Assembly: GCF_001273775.1 (NCBI RefSeq)
Contig: NZ_CP011801.1
Coordinates: 2,148,001-2,212,000, forward strand
DNA: 64,000 nt
Source: Nitrospira moscoviensis
GTDB taxonomy: Bacteria; Nitrospirota; Nitrospiria; Nitrospirales; Nitrospiraceae
Reading direction: 5' to 3'
The notes under the pieces were generated by a model. The model was not told the DNA's origin. It was given only the letters and a program-made list of their open reading frames with translations, and did not search any database. Of this stretch, positions 1 to 9,550 are shown piece by piece. The position numbers and the translations under genes are program-made. Within the stretch, counting starts at the first letter, position 1. The number at the start of each line of letters is the position of its first letter.

Positions 1-42
1 AAAAGTCAAAGCGAAATCAACCACTTCCGTTCAGAGCCCACC

Positions 43-717
43 TCACCCATTGTCATCGCGCACGATGAATGATTGAAGGTTGTATTTCCGTTCGAGCTGA
101 GCGGCCGCCTGCTGCGCTTCAGCTTCAGTCAAAAATTGTCCGATTTGAACACGAAAGCGCCGGCCTTCCGCCAGGTCGATCTGCATCACACGTCCGCCCG
201 GGTATTCCGCACGGACCAACTCGAAGAGACCTCTCGCGTTCTGAATGTCGGCGAAGGCGCCGACTTGAAGCCGTAGAAATCCCATACCCTCCGGCCTCGG
301 CGTGTAACCCACCACCCGCAGCTCAATCTGATCGGTGCCGTTGCCCGTCATCCCAAGCGCCTGCGCGCCGGCCAGCGACAGGTCCAGGATGCGGCCTCGG
401 ACAAAGGGTCCCCGGTCGTTGATACGCACGGTGACCTCCCGGCCGGTACTCAACGATCGCACCAAGGCGACGGACCCGAGCGGCAGAGTCCGATGGGCGG
501 CCGTCAGTCGGTGCATGTCGTAGCGTTCTCCGTTGGCCGTCTTGTTGCCATGAAAGCCTGGTCCGTACCACGAGGCGGTGCCCTGTTCCGTGTAGCCGAT
601 GGGATAGTTGGGATAACGGTCCCGGGGAACGGTCCCGGCGCAGCCCTGGATCAACGCCGAGACGGTCAGGATGGTCAGAACCAGACGAGCGGCCCGCGAG
701 GACGGCTCCACCGGCAT
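43..717 (-). CDS. rlpA: RlpA-like septal lytic transglycosylase lipoprotein with SPOR domain
   Basis: RlpA proteins cut glycan strands lacking stem peptides, often at the division septum. The 224-residue product starts with a lipoprotein-type signal ending at Cys26 (IQGC). A double-psi beta-barrel follows at about residues 45-140, with the family motif around GTASWYGPGFHG, the Glu of NGERYD, the His of TAAHRTLP and the Asp of INDRGPF, which correspond to residues important for activity in the family. A SPOR domain (about 148-222) should bind denuded peptidoglycan. The gene starts 3 nt after the ACT gene stop, so the two are probably co-transcribed. Family assignment is firm; septal location is inferred. 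Confidence 0.93.
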   Translation of the reverse strand: MPVEPSSRAARLVLTILTVSALIQGCAGTVPRDRYPNYPIGYTEQGTASWYGPGFHGNKTANGERYDMHRLTAAHRTLPLGSVALVRSLSTGREVTVRINDRGPFVRGRILDLSLAGAQALGMTGNGTDQIELRVVGYTPRPEGMGFLRLQVGAFADIQNARGLFELVRAEYPGGRVMQIDLAEGRRFRVQIGQFLTEAEAQQAAAQLERKYNLQSFIVRDDNG

Positions 718-720
718 CGA

Positions 721-1131
721 TCAGAACTCGTCGAGGGACTGCGTACGGAGAATGGCGAGCGCTTTGTCCGTATTCGACACGGTAAGCACGACGATGGCCC
801 GCTTTCCTTCCCGCGAGGGTGTGCAGTAGCCGCATTTAATATTGATGCGGCTCTTCGTGAGCAGGTCGGCGACCTCTTTCAACGCCCCCGGTTTGTTTTC
901 CAGGCTCAAAATCAGCGCGGTTTCTTCCGTAAACTTGATCTTGGCCGCCTTCAAGGCGGCGCGGGCTCCATCCAGATCCGCGACCAGCAAACGCAGCTTC
1001 CCGGTTCCCGTCACTTCCGGCGCGGAAAAGGCCTTGATGTTCACGCCCGATTCGCCGAGCACGGAGGCCACGTCGGCAAGGACGCCGGGCTTGCTCTGGC
1101 CGCTGATCACCAACTGCGTCGTCGTAGGCAT
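721..1131 (-). CDS. Tandem ACT-domain protein
   Basis: The 136-residue protein contains two ACT-type ligand-binding folds, roughly residues 5-65 and 70-136, and no catalytic domain. The first carries the typical KPGVLADVASVLGESGVNI pattern and the second KPGALKEVADLLTKSRINI. Such stand-alone ACT proteins usually sense amino acids, but the ligand is not readable from sequence. It lies between a small unknown gene upstream and rlpA, which begins 3 nt after its stop. The start is the only reasonable ATG before the first ACT strand. Confidence 0.88.
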   Translation of the reverse strand: MPTTTQLVISGQSKPGVLADVASVLGESGVNIKAFSAPEVTGTGKLRLLVADLDGARAALKAAKIKFTEETALILSLENKPGALKEVADLLTKSRINIKCGYCTPSREGKRAIVVLTVSNTDKALAILRTQSLDEF

Positions 1132-1274
1132 CGTGGCTATTCTCCCATCTCGGTCGCCGGGTCACCGTGAGCGATGCCGTATAACATTCCACGTCCCGGC
1201 CTGAGAATCAAGCGCCGTTCAGACTGCCGGCGGCGTACCGGACACCAGCGGGAAGCCCGGCCGAGGATCCGACC

Positions 1275-1637
1275 TCAAAGCCCCTTAAAGACGACTATCT
1301 TGCGCGTCTGTCCTGACGGAACCTTTTCAACGGAAACCAGGATCTGCAGCGATGATTGATGGACCAGGAGGGCGCAGGCTTTCCCTGTGTCCTGCTCCCG
1401 CCCTTTGAGCGTGAAGAGAGCGGGACTCTCGTATCCCACCGCGTCCACAGCCACCGCTGTTCCCGACGGCAGAAAAGCCACGACTTCCAGTTGTTCGTCA
1501 TCCTCCAGCTCCTTCTGCATCTCGGCCACACGACCCCTCAGGCGGTCGGCAAAACGCCGCGCCACGGTCGGATCGTCGACCCCCTTGGCCTCCATGGGGG
1601 GAATGCTGATTTGTGGCAACAAACGTATCAGGCTCAT
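1275..1637 (-). CDS. Hypothetical protein, 120 aa
   Basis: I do not recognise a family. The protein is soluble with no signal peptide. The N-terminal half contains a short predicted helix (about residues 24-48, acidic, EMQKELEDDEQ) and the rest looks like beta strands ending in a basic-hydrophobic tail. It starts 34 nt downstream of the nrdJ stop on the same strand and may be carried on the nrdJ transcript. A 140-nt gap separates it from the ACT gene, in which I see no gene. Confidence 0.7.
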   Translation of the reverse strand: MSLIRLLPQISIPPMEAKGVDDPTVARRFADRLRGRVAEMQKELEDDEQLEVVAFLPSGTAVAVDAVGYESPALFTLKGREQDTGKACALLVHQSSLQILVSVEKVPSGQTRKIVVFKGL

Positions 1638-1671
1638 GGCAGTACCGTCTGATTCGCCCGGGGTCCTTCCG

Positions 1672-4600
1672 TTACGAGCAGCCGCTGGTGGCGCCGCAAC
1701 TCACGCATTTCAGGCAGGTCCCGTTTCGGACCATGGTGAACTGCTTGCACTCGGGACAGGGATCGCCTTCGTAGCCCTTCACTTTGGCGCTTTGCACTTC
1801 GGTCAGCGTCAAGGTTTCCCGCATGATCTCGACCTGGCGGGCAGCCAAGCCGTGGCCGTTCCCATGCCCGTTCCCCTTCCCGCCGTTTCGGCGGATCGGC
1901 AGATGTTCGGTCAATACGGACGACTTGGCCAACGCATCGAGGTCCGCTTCTTCTTCGACGCACTCAGGATCCAACTCGTCCTTCTTCATCGAATCCATGC
2001 GGAGATCGTCTTCCTTCACCTGGGCCAAGTCGTACCGGTCGAGATAGGTCACCGCCAGCTCGCGGAAGATGTAATCGATGATCGAGGTGGACATCTTGAT
2101 CCGGTCGTTCAACTTGACCGGGCCGTTCGGCTCGAACCGGGTGAAGACGAAGGCTTCGACGAATTCCTCCAGCGGCACGCCGTGCTGCAGACCCAACGAA
2201 ATGGCGATCGCGAAGCAGTTCATCAGGCTGCGGAACGCGGCGCCTTCCTTGTGCATGTCGAGGAAGATCTCCCCGACCGTGCCGTCCTCGTACTCGCCGG
2301 TGCGAAGATAGAGCTTGTGGCCGCCGACGATGGCCTTCTGCGTATAGCCGTTGCGCCTGGTGGGCAGCGGACGCCGCTTGGCGAGATAGCGCACCAGCAC
2401 CCGTTCGGTGACTTTTTCCGCCACCGCCATGACATCGGTCTGGACTTCCACCGCCTTGCCGCTGTCGGTGGAGGCGCTCAGCGGCTGGCTCAGCTTGGAT
2501 CCGTCACGGTAGAGCGCCACCGCCTTCACCATGCTCTTCCAGGCCAACAGATAGGCCGCCTTCACGTCTTCCAACGTGGCGTCGGCCGGCATGTTGATCG
2601 TCTTGCTGATCGCGCCGCTGATGAACGGCTGCGCCGCCGCCATCATGCGGATGTGGGCGTCCACCGCGATGTAACGCTGGCCGATGCGCCCGCAGCGGTT
2701 GGCGCAGTCGAACACCGGGAGATGTTCGGCTTTCAGATGCGGCGCGCCCTCTACGGTCATCGTGCCGCAGCAGTAGTCGTTCGCCGCCGCGACTTCTTCC
2801 TGCGTGAAGCCCAAGACCTTCAGCATGTTGAACTGCGGGTCGTTCAACTGGCTTTCGGTCAGCTTGAGGTTTTCGAGACAGAAGGCCTCGCCGAGGGTGA
2901 ACTTGTTGAAGGCGAACTGGATTTCGAAAGCCTGCGCCAGGCTGCTCTCCAGCCGTTCCAGCGCCGCGTCGTCGAAGCCCTTTTGCCGCAGGGTCTCATG
3001 GTTGATGAAGGGCGCTCCCTTGAGCGTCTGCGCGCCGACGCAGTAACGCACGATGTCCCGTATCTGTTCGTCGGTATAGCCCAGCGTCGCCAAGGCCGCC
3101 GGCAGACTTTGATTGATGATCTTGAAGTAGCCGCCGCCCGCCAGCTTTTTGAACTTCACCAAGGCGAAGTCCGGCTCGATGCCGGTCGTGTCGCAGTCCA
3201 TCACCAGGCCGATGGTGCCGGTGGGGGCGATGACGGTGACCTGGGCGTTGCGGAATCCGTACGCCGTACCGAGCTCCAGCGCGCGATCCCAAGCGCGCCG
3301 CGCCGCGATGAGGAGATCCGGCGGGCAATATTCCGCCTGGATGCCCATCGGCAGGGTCGTGAGCCCTTCGAACTCCTCCGCCGCGGCGTTGTAGGCGGCG
3401 CGCCGATGGTTGCGGATGACGCGGAGCATGTGCTCGCGGTTTTTCGCGTAGCCGGGAAAGGGCCAAAGTTCCGCCGCCATTTCGGCGGAAGCGCTGTAGG
3501 ACTCTCCCGTCATGATCGCCGTGATGGCGCCGCAAATCGCCAAGGCTCTGGGCGAGTCGTAAGGAATGCCCTGCCGCATGAGGACCGTCCCCAAATTCGC
3601 ATAGCCCAGCCCGAGGGTGCGGAATTGATAGCTCTTCTCCGCGATCGACCGGCTGGGGAACGAGGCCATGAGCACGCTGATTTCGAGCGCGATCGTCCAC
3701 AGCCGCACCGCGTGGCGGAAATCCTCCAATTGAAATTCGCCGTCGACGCTGTAGAAAGCGGCTAAATTCAACGAGGCCAGGTTGCAGGCCGTGTCGTCCA
3801 GGAACATGTATTCGGAACAGGGATTGGAGGCGTTGATCCGGCCGTCTTCCGGACAGGTATGCCATTCGTTGATCGTCGTATCGTACTGCGTGCCCGGGTC
3901 GGCGCAGATCCAGGCGGCCCAGGCGATGCGGTCCCACAGGTCGCGGGCCTTGACCGTCTTGCAGACTTTGCCGCTGGTCCGCCGTCTCAGCTGCCAATCC
4001 CCGTCCGCTTCCAGCGCCGCAAAGAATTCGTTCGGAATGCGGACGCTGTTGTTGGAATTCTGGCCGGACACGGTCTGGTAGGCTTTGCCGTCCCAGTTGG
4101 TGTCGTATTCGTGAAAGACGAAATGGGTGTAGCCCTGCCGGGCGTAGGAAAACATCCGTTGAATATACGGCTCCGGCACCATGTCGCGCCGCGCCAACGC
4201 CAGGGCTTCGCGCAGCACCGGATTGGTTTTTGCGTCCAGATCGACTTTCCTGCGGCCCTCGCCGTCCACGGCATGGCAGGCCTTCAAAACAGCGTTCAAC
4301 CGCTGGGCGCAGATTTTCGAGCCGGTCACCATCGCGGCGACCTTCTGTTCCTCGATCACTTTCCAGTCGATGAACTCTTCGATGTCCGGATGGTCCAGAT
4401 CGAGGCAGACCATCTTGGCCGCCCGCCTGGTCGTGCCGCCGGACTTGATCGCGCCGGCGGCCCGATCGCCGATTTTGAGGAACGACATGAGGCCGGAGGA
4501 CCGTCCCCCGCCCGACAGCCCTTCGCCGTCGCCGCGCAGTCGTGAAAAATTGGTCCCGGTGCCCGAGCCGTACTTGAACAGCCGGGCTTCCCGCACCCAG

Positions 4601-5202
4601 AGATCCATGATGCCGTTCTCGTTCACGAGATCGTCATCGACCGATTGAATGAAGCAGGCGTGGGGTTGCGGATGCTCGAAGGCGTTGGTCGCCTTGACGA
4701 CCTCGCGGGTTTTCGGATCGACGTAGTAATGACCCTGAGCCGGGCCGGACAAGCCGTAGGCGTAGTGCAGGCCGGTGTTGAACCACTGCGGAGAATTGGG
4801 AGCCGCCATCTGGCGGGCCAACATGCAGCACATCTCGTCGTGAAAGGCCTCCGCGTCCTCCGGAGTCTTGAAGTAGCCGTAGGATTTGCCCCAATGGGTC
4901 CAACAGCCGGCCATCCGCTCGAAGACCTGCCGGGCGTCACGTTCGCCTCCCAACAGCGGCTTGCCGTCGGGACCGGTGAGCGGCTGGCCGTTGGCGTCCT
5001 TTTGCGGCACGCCCGCCTTCCGGAAGTATTTCTGTGCCAAGATATCGACGGCCAATTGGGACCACTGCTCGGGAACGTCGATGTTCTCGAGTTTGAACAC
5101 CGTCGATCCGTCCGGGTTGCGGATCTCGGACGAACGTTTGACGAACGTGAGACCATCGTAGGGGCCCTGGCCGCGACGGGTGAATCTCCGCTCAATTCTC
5201 AC
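1672..5202 (-). CDS. nrdJ: Vitamin B12-dependent (class II) ribonucleotide reductase
   Basis: This enzyme reduces ribonucleotides to deoxyribonucleotides using adenosylcobalamin as radical source and works with or without oxygen. The 1176-residue length fits the long bacterial NrdJ type. Visible landmarks are [11 protein letters not shown] followed by [11 protein letters not shown] (about residues 459-480), the PTGTIG loop, and a C-terminal Cys cluster from about residue 1146 (CPEC, CLKC, CGATSGC) that combines a zinc ribbon with the redox-active tail. Translation starts at GTG, supported by AAGGAGG about 7 nt upstream. It heads a leftward group. The 286-nt upstream region has possible NrdR-like sites. 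No other ribonucleotide reductase is in the window. Confidence 0.97.
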   Translation of the reverse strand: MRIERRFTRRGQGPYDGLTFVKRSSEIRNPDGSTVFKLENIDVPEQWSQLAVDILAQKYFRKAGVPQKDANGQPLTGPDGKPLLGGERDARQVFERMAGCWTHWGKSYGYFKTPEDAEAFHDEMCCMLARQMAAPNSPQWFNTGLHYAYGLSGPAQGHYYVDPKTREVVKATNAFEHPQPHACFIQSVDDDLVNENGIMDLWVREARLFKYGSGTGTNFSRLRGDGEGLSGGGRSSGLMSFLKIGDRAAGAIKSGGTTRRAAKMVCLDLDHPDIEEFIDWKVIEEQKVAAMVTGSKICAQRLNAVLKACHAVDGEGRRKVDLDAKTNPVLREALALARRDMVPEPYIQRMFSYARQGYTHFVFHEYDTNWDGKAYQTVSGQNSNNSVRIPNEFFAALEADGDWQLRRRTSGKVCKTVKARDLWDRIAWAAWICADPGTQYDTTINEWHTCPEDGRINASNPCSEYMFLDDTACNLASLNLAAFYSVDGEFQLEDFRHAVRLWTIALEISVLMASFPSRSIAEKSYQFRTLGLGYANLGTVLMRQGIPYDSPRALAICGAITAIMTGESYSASAEMAAELWPFPGYAKNREHMLRVIRNHRRAAYNAAAEEFEGLTTLPMGIQAEYCPPDLLIAARRAWDRALELGTAYGFRNAQVTVIAPTGTIGLVMDCDTTGIEPDFALVKFKKLAGGGYFKIINQSLPAALATLGYTDEQIRDIVRYCVGAQTLKGAPFINHETLRQKGFDDAALERLESSLAQAFEIQFAFNKFTLGEAFCLENLKLTESQLNDPQFNMLKVLGFTQEEVAAANDYCCGTMTVEGAPHLKAEHLPVFDCANRCGRIGQRYIAVDAHIRMMAAAQPFISGAISKTINMPADATLEDVKAAYLLAWKSMVKAVALYRDGSKLSQPLSASTDSGKAVEVQTDVMAVAEKVTERVLVRYLAKRRPLPTRRNGYTQKAIVGGHKLYLRTGEYEDGTVGEIFLDMHKEGAAFRSLMNCFAIAISLGLQHGVPLEEFVEAFVFTRFEPNGPVKLNDRIKMSTSIIDYIFRELAVTYLDRYDLAQVKEDDLRMDSMKKDELDPECVEEEADLDALAKSSVLTEHLPIRRNGGKGNGHGNGHGLAARQVEIMRETLTLTEVQSAKVKGYEGDPCPECKQFTMVRNGTCLKCVSCGATSGCS

Positions 5203-5307
5203 AGTGATCCTCCTTGGAGAGGCTGGTGGACGACGATTGCATTGGCTGAAATTGGCTCATCGGGGCTACCGGGCTTGGTGTCGAATGAATCCGGACCAGC
5301 TGCGGGG

Positions 5308-5357
5308 AGACTACATATAGCTATCCATGTTTTTTGTCAATACCAAATATTGTGGCT
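5308..5357 (-). promoter_or_regulatory. Possible paired NrdR-like boxes upstream of nrdJ
   Basis: NrdR represses ribonucleotide reductase genes by binding two 16-bp AT-rich palindromes about three helical turns apart. Positions 5308-5323 contain CTACATATAG, which fits the box core well. Positions 5342-5357 contain a weaker AT-rich candidate, ACCAAATATTGTGG. The two starts are 34 nt apart, slightly more than the usual 31-32. They lie 105-155 nt upstream of the nrdJ start. The match is by eye, the second site is poor, and no nrdR gene is visible here. Confidence 0.3.
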
Positions 5358-5361
5358 CCGC

Positions 5362-5444
5362 TGTGGAATGGCTGGAAAACCTGTGGATAGCTGCGGATAG
5401 AATCCAGCGGCGGAATCGCGTCGCCGGAAAGGCAGTTATCCACA
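5362..5444. other. Cluster of DnaA-box-like sequences between nrdJ and its divergent flank
   Basis: TTATCCACA at 5436-5444 is a perfect DnaA box. TGTGGATAG at 5382-5390 is a one-mismatch box in the other orientation, followed by TGCGGATAG at 5392-5400 and TGTGGAATG at 5362-5370. In some bacteria DnaA regulates nrd genes. No dnaA, dnaN or other origin genes are present, so a regulatory role is more likely than an origin. Chance occurrence cannot be excluded. Confidence 0.35.
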
Positions 5445-5488
5445 GGAGGGAAGGGTCCGAGGGATGCCGGGCTGTCGATGATGGGGGG

Positions 5489-5860
5489 TTAAAACGCCAG
5501 CCGTCCGATCTTAAGCGTGGCCTCTTCAAGCCCATGGACAGGGATGAATCGGCCGGCGAGGCCGAGCACCACTACCTCCGTCTCGGCGATGCGCGTCTCG
5601 AAGCGGCTGAACAGCCCCCAATTTCCTCTGGTGGTCTGCGGCCGCACCACGGTCTCCAGCAACTGCTTGCTCTGTGCCCGGAAGACCTGCCGGATGAACT
5701 GCTGTTCTCTCGTCGGCGTCTGCCGGTCCATCTTGTCCAGGGCCTGAGCCAGCTCCCGGTCCAGAAAACGGAGGTAGTCGTCGGTGGTCGGATTCGTGAA
5801 CGCCAACGCAATCGCGCCGAGGAGGGCTATCACGAGAAGCATGAGCCGGAGAAGCGTCAT
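5489..5860 (-). CDS. Small membrane-anchored protein, DUF4359-like
   Basis: The chosen ATG gives 123 residues and has GGAG 7 nt upstream; an upstream in-frame ATG at 5878 is possible. The N-terminus is a single hydrophobic segment (MTLLRLMLLVIALLGAIALA) followed by TNPTTDDYLRFLDRELAQAL, resembling small anchored proteins of the DUF4359 type. The remainder has a charged helical part and a hydrophobic C-terminal beta region (VVVLGLAGRFIPVHG). It is probably anchored in the inner membrane facing the periplasm. Function unknown. Confidence 0.7.
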   Translation of the reverse strand: MTLLRLMLLVIALLGAIALAFTNPTTDDYLRFLDRELAQALDKMDRQTPTREQQFIRQVFRAQSKQLLETVVRPQTTRGNWGLFSRFETRIAETEVVVLGLAGRFIPVHGLEEATLKIGRLAF

Positions 5861-5902
5861 AGACATGCTCCACGCCATAGGACCTTGGGGGCCTGATCTC
5901 GT

Positions 5903-5931
5903 TTGACAATCACCGGGTGCCCGATTAGCCT
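5903..5931 (+). promoter_or_regulatory. Candidate sigma-70-type promoter for the small membrane protein gene at 5991
   Basis: A perfect -35 hexamer TTGACA (5903-5908) is separated by 17 nt from TAGCCT (5926-5931), a -10 with the key first TA and last T. The predicted start would leave a leader of about 50 nt containing GCGAGGAGG before the ATG at 5991. Called by eye. Confidence 0.45.
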
Positions 5932-5990
5932 AGCGCCCGCTACCCGACCGTGCCGTCGGTACCCATATTCCTTCAGCGAGGAGGCGCCGT

Positions 5991-6281
5991 ATGTACGTCT
6001 GGAGTAAGAAACTGGTCGTTGTGTTGCTGGCCGCGTTTGTGCTGCTCCTCGGGGTCTTCCTCTTACAGGGAACGCCGGACAGTACCAGCGGCCTCAAGAT
6101 CCACACCACCCGGTGGATGGCGCTGAACTACGCCGGCCTCCTGGTCTGGCTCTTCGTCTGGATGATCGATCAAGCACGGGTTCGCGGGAAAAATGTCTGG
6201 CTCTGGCTGCTGCCGTTTCTCTTCGCCCCGCTGCCGACCCTCATGCTCTTCGTGTTGTTTCTCCAGCGGCGCATCGGCTGA
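5991..6281 (+). CDS. Small integral membrane protein, 96 aa
   Basis: Three hydrophobic stretches are visible at about residues 6-24, 42-58 and 66-88, the last ending in a short basic tail (QRRIG), so the product is a small multi-pass inner-membrane protein. A loop with KIHTTRWMALNYAG separates segments one and two. AGGAGG lies just before the ATG and a good promoter candidate lies upstream. It converges on the AmpG-like permease gene. I recognise no family. Confidence 0.75.
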   Translation: MYVWSKKLVVVLLAAFVLLLGVFLLQGTPDSTSGLKIHTTRWMALNYAGLLVWLFVWMIDQARVRGKNVWLWLLPFLFAPLPTLMLFVLFLQRRIG

Positions 6282-6298
6282 TTGTCCGCTGCCCGCGC

Positions 6299-7561
6299 CT
6301 ACGCCGTTTGGTGCAGCGCGAGGGCCTCGCCCTGGGCGGCAGGCAACCGCGCGCGGAGCCGCCAGACGACCCACAGTCCCGGCAGCGCGATGATGAAGGT
6401 CCAGAAGAAGAACTGCGCCCACCCCACCGCCTCCACCAGATCAGCCGACGGGCGGCCGGCGAAGACGCGCCCTAAGGCTTCCAACGAAGACAAGAGTGCA
6501 AACTGGGTCGCCGTGTAGCGCGGATCGCAGAGCGACATGACGAGGGCGACAAAGGCCGCCGTCCCCATCCCGCCCGTCAGATTTTCAATGACGACGGCGG
6601 CCAATAGCATCACGGTGCTCTTCCCGACCAGAGCCAACAGCACGAAGCCGAGATTCGACAGGGCCTGCAGCACGCCGAACGCCAGGAGCGAGTGCACCAA
6701 AGGTCGTTTGGTCATCATCAGGCCTCCTATGAGGGCGCCGAGCAGCGTCGCGGCGATTCCCATGCCCTTGACCGACCCGACCTCGGTCGCCGAGAACCCC
6801 ATACCGCCGAGGAGAAAGGCGGTCTGCAACGAAGAGGCGAAGGCATCGCCCAATTTGTACAGGACGATCACGGCGAGAAACGCCAGGGCCTGCGGCCGCC
6901 CAAAAAATTCGCTCAAGGGAGCACCCACCGCTTCGGCCAGGCTGCGAGGAGGATCGGCCGTGACGGTCGGTTCCGGACTGACGATCACCGCCGACAGCCC
7001 GGCCGCCATGATCGCCGCCATCGTCAGGTAGGTCATGGACCAACCGATCCAGTCGGCCAGCAGGAACGAACCGGCGCCGGCCACCAGCAAGGCGAGACGG
7101 TACCCGTTCACCCATATCGCGGCGCCCAGGCCCCGCTCGCGCGGCTCCAGCGTCTCGGTTCGATAGGCATCGAACACGATGTCCAACGAAGCGGAGAGAA
7201 ACGCCACGAGCAACGCGAGGGCCGCCAGCCGTTCCGGCTGCAGGCGTGGATTCGTCACGGCCATGAGCACCAACGCGATCGCCACGCAAAGCTGGGTCGC
7301 CACCATCCACCCGCGCCTGCGGCCGAGCCATGGAGGCACGATGCGATCGATCACGGGCGCCCAGAGGAACTTGAGGGTATAGGGGAGCCCGACCAGCGTG
7401 AACAGGCCGATCGTCTTGAGCTCGACGCCTTCGGCGGTCAGCCAGGCTTGCAGCGTGCCGGCGGTCAGCGCCAAGGGAAGGCCGGAGGCGAAGCCCAGCG
7501 GCAGCATGACGGCGAGTCGCTGTTGCAGCAAGAAACCGAGGCGGGAAGCCGGTGCGGTCAA
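6299..7561 (-). CDS. ampG: AmpG-like MFS permease (muropeptide transporter family)
   Basis: The 420-residue product is a major facilitator protein with about 12 hydrophobic segments. Its opening (LPLGFASGLPLALTAGTLQAWL) and GLPYTLKFLWAPVIDR are characteristic of AmpG, which imports anhydromuropeptides released during wall turnover into the cytoplasm for recycling. Translation appears to start at TTG with GAGGG 7 nt upstream. Later in-frame ATGs would remove part of the first membrane segment. No ampD or beta-lactamase is adjacent, so transport of a related wall fragment or siderophore-like compound is also possible. Confidence 0.85.
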   Translation of the reverse strand: MTAPASRLGFLLQQRLAVMLPLGFASGLPLALTAGTLQAWLTAEGVELKTIGLFTLVGLPYTLKFLWAPVIDRIVPPWLGRRRGWMVATQLCVAIALVLMAVTNPRLQPERLAALALLVAFLSASLDIVFDAYRTETLEPRERGLGAAIWVNGYRLALLVAGAGSFLLADWIGWSMTYLTMAAIMAAGLSAVIVSPEPTVTADPPRSLAEAVGAPLSEFFGRPQALAFLAVIVLYKLGDAFASSLQTAFLLGGMGFSATEVGSVKGMGIAATLLGALIGGLMMTKRPLVHSLLAFGVLQALSNLGFVLLALVGKSTVMLLAAVVIENLTGGMGTAAFVALVMSLCDPRYTATQFALLSSLEALGRVFAGRPSADLVEAVGWAQFFFWTFIIALPGLWVVWRLRARLPAAQGEALALHQTA

Positions 7562-7675
7562 GGAGACACCCTCTGGCGATAGGCGGTCATTACGCGCGAC
7601 AGAATACCACCACCGAGAAAGGCTGTCTCACAGAAACTACTTATCTGCCGAAAAATGAGGATGACGACTGCGGTG

Positions 7676-8119
7676 TCAGCAGGGCTGGCCGTTGAAGAGA
7701 CAGGGCTTGTAGCGGGAGATGTCGAACTCCACCCCCTCCTGATAGACGCGTTCGTTGCCGTTCACGCCGTCCTGCTCGGGATCGTTCCACATCGTGTGGT
7801 TCCACCAGTAAAAGAGCGGCTGCGCTTCCGTTTGGTAGACCGGATTGCCGTAATTGCTCCGGGCGTATTCCTGTACCAGACGCCCCGTCACATAATCGAC
7901 CTTCCCATTGCCTTCCAGCGAGTAGAGGATCAAGAACAGCCGCGCCTCGTGGTCGTAGAGCTCGTCGACTCTTGTGCTCACATCCGGTTCGGCGGGCAAC
8001 AAGTCCTTCGTCCATCCGGCCGGATGAGGACTCGCGAGGACGATCAGCACGGACAGGAGGATGGAGAGTCGAAGCGACAAGGTAGTCTCGCGCGAGAAGG
8101 AGATGCAAAATCCTACCAT
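7676..8119 (-). CDS. Hypothetical exported protein, 147 aa
   Basis: The product begins with a signal-peptide-like segment (about residues 14-32, LSLRLSILLSVLIVLASP) followed by a mature part rich in aromatic residues and acids (YDHEARLFLILYSLEGNGKVDYVTG) and two cysteines near the C-terminus. I recognise no family; it is probably periplasmic. There is no convincing ribosome site before the ATG at 8119, so the true start could be internal. Confidence 0.65.
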   Translation of the reverse strand: MVGFCISFSRETTLSLRLSILLSVLIVLASPHPAGWTKDLLPAEPDVSTRVDELYDHEARLFLILYSLEGNGKVDYVTGRLVQEYARSNYGNPVYQTEAQPLFYWWNHTMWNDPEQDGVNGNERVYQEGVEFDISRYKPCLFNGQPC

Positions 8120-8125
8120 CTTGAT

Positions 8126-8158
8126 GTGCGCCGATCAAAGGAGGCGCGCGGATTTTTT
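8126..8158 (+). terminator. Terminator-like hairpin with T-run between divergent genes
   Basis: GTGCGCC (8126-8132) pairs with GGCGCGC (8143-8149) across a 10-nt loop, with six T residues at 8153-8158. It has the shape of an intrinsic terminator for rightward transcription, yet no rightward gene ends before it. It could insulate mtaB from antisense or read-through transcription. Confidence 0.4.
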
Positions 8159-8179
8159 ATGATTCTCCTACAACGAACC

Positions 8180-8209
8180 TTGCCTGGCTGCTCGGCACCT
8201 CCCTATAAT
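8180..8209 (+). promoter_or_regulatory. Promoter of mtaB-miaB, suggesting a leaderless mRNA
   Basis: TTGCCT (8180-8185), an 18-nt spacer and a perfect TATAAT (8204-8209) form a convincing sigma-70-type promoter. The mtaB ATG at 8218 begins only 9 nt after the -10 box and has no Shine-Dalgarno sequence, so transcription should start at or within 1-2 nt of the start codon. Confidence 0.65.
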
Positions 8210-8217
8210 GTTCGCCC

Positions 8218-9543
8218 ATGGCGACGAAACGCGCTTCGCTGCATACCCTGGGGTGCCGGTTGAATCAGGCGGAAACGTCGATTCTGGGCGAGGGCTTGCG
8301 CAAGCAGGGATACCAACTGGTGGCGTTCGGCGAGCCGACCGACTTACTGGTGCTCAACACCTGCTCGGTGACGGAAGACGCCGAGCGGACCTCGCGCTAC
8401 CTGATCCGCAAGACGCTCAAACATTCGCCGCAGGCCTTCGTCGCCGTGACCGGTTGCTACGCGCAAACCGGAGCCGACGCCTTGCGGCGCCAGGCCGGGG
8501 TGGATCTCATCGTGGGCCATCAATACAAAATGGACCTGCCGGCGTATCTGCCCCCGATCGACGAGATCGGAAAAAGAAACGTGCCCGATGTCCGCCATTC
8601 CCGAGCCATGTCGCGCGAGGATTTCGCGTTGCCCGAATATGGAGAATCCGACTCCACCAGGGCGTTGCTGAAGATCCAGGACGGCTGCAGCGCCATGTGC
8701 AGCTTCTGCATCATTCCCTTCGCGCGCGGTCATGAGCGCAGCCGCCTGCTCGACGACGTTATGCGCGAGGCGGAGACACTCACGGCTCGCGGGTTCAAAG
8801 AGATCGTCCTGACCGGCGTGAACATCGGGCAATATTCGCAAGGCGAACACGATTTCTGTTCCCTGCTGCGCCGCCTCGAACACGTGCCGGGGTTGGTTCG
8901 CATCCGAATTTCGTCCATCGAGCCGACCACGGTGGCCGATGAGCTCCTGGACATGATGGCCGCGTCCGACAAACTGTGCCCCTATTTACATCTCCCCTTG
9001 CAGAGCGGCGACGACGGCATGCTGACCGCCATGAACCGCAAACATGATGTAAAAGCCTATGTGTCGTTGGTCGAGCGGGCGATGCGGATGATCCCCGGGC
9101 TTGGTTTGGGCACCGACTTGATGGTCGGGTTTCCCGGCGAGACCGAGGCGGCCTTTGCCAACACGGCGGCCGTGGCGGCGGACCTGCCCTTCTCTTACCT
9201 GCACGTCTTTTCTTATTCTCCCCGGCCCGGCACCGCCGCGCTCCGTTTGAACGGCCGCGTGGCGGCGGCGGCGACAAAGAAGAGAGCGGACCTGCTCCGT
9301 GAGATCGGCGATCGCAAGCGGCTGGCCTTCCATAATAAACAGATCGGCATCACGGCTTCCGTGTTGTTCGAGCAAGGCCTGCACGACGGTTATCGGTGCG
9401 GCACGACCCCCAACTTTACACGAGTTGCCGTGGCTGAGACGGAAGATCTCCACAATCACATCAAGCCGGTGACGATCACCGCCGCCACCGATCGATGGGC
9501 GATCGGGCACATTCCGCGGCCAACCCAACCGGACGAGCGGTGA
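8218..9543 (+). CDS. mtaB: tRNA t6A37 C2-methylthiotransferase
   Basis: MtaB is a radical SAM enzyme that adds a methylthio group to t6A at position 37 of ANN-decoding tRNAs. The N-terminal domain has the three cluster cysteines in LGCRLNQAE, NTCSVTEDAE and TGCYAQTGAD. The radical SAM cluster motif CSAMCSFC gives Cys157, Cys161 and Cys164, followed by IPFARGHERSR. The C-terminal part fits a TRAM domain. Length (441) is normal. MtaB rather than RimO is indicated by the LGCRLNQAE start. miaB follows after 7 nt. Confidence 0.95.
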   Translation: MATKRASLHTLGCRLNQAETSILGEGLRKQGYQLVAFGEPTDLLVLNTCSVTEDAERTSRYLIRKTLKHSPQAFVAVTGCYAQTGADALRRQAGVDLIVGHQYKMDLPAYLPPIDEIGKRNVPDVRHSRAMSREDFALPEYGESDSTRALLKIQDGCSAMCSFCIIPFARGHERSRLLDDVMREAETLTARGFKEIVLTGVNIGQYSQGEHDFCSLLRRLEHVPGLVRIRISSIEPTTVADELLDMMAASDKLCPYLHLPLQSGDDGMLTAMNRKHDVKAYVSLVERAMRMIPGLGLGTDLMVGFPGETEAAFANTAAVAADLPFSYLHVFSYSPRPGTAALRLNGRVAAAATKKRADLLREIGDRKRLAFHNKQIGITASVLFEQGLHDGYRCGTTPNFTRVAVAETEDLHNHIKPVTITAATDRWAIGHIPRPTQPDER

Positions 9544-9550
9544 CGGTCCT

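Noticed and set aside
1387..3765. A 792-codon open frame opposite nrdJ
   Set aside because: It lies entirely antisense to a clear NrdJ, its translation is Arg/His/Gln-rich with no motif, and it reflects codon bias in GC-rich DNA.
5362..5444. Replication origin based on DnaA boxes
   Set aside because: Too few boxes, no AT-rich unwinding region and no origin-type genes.
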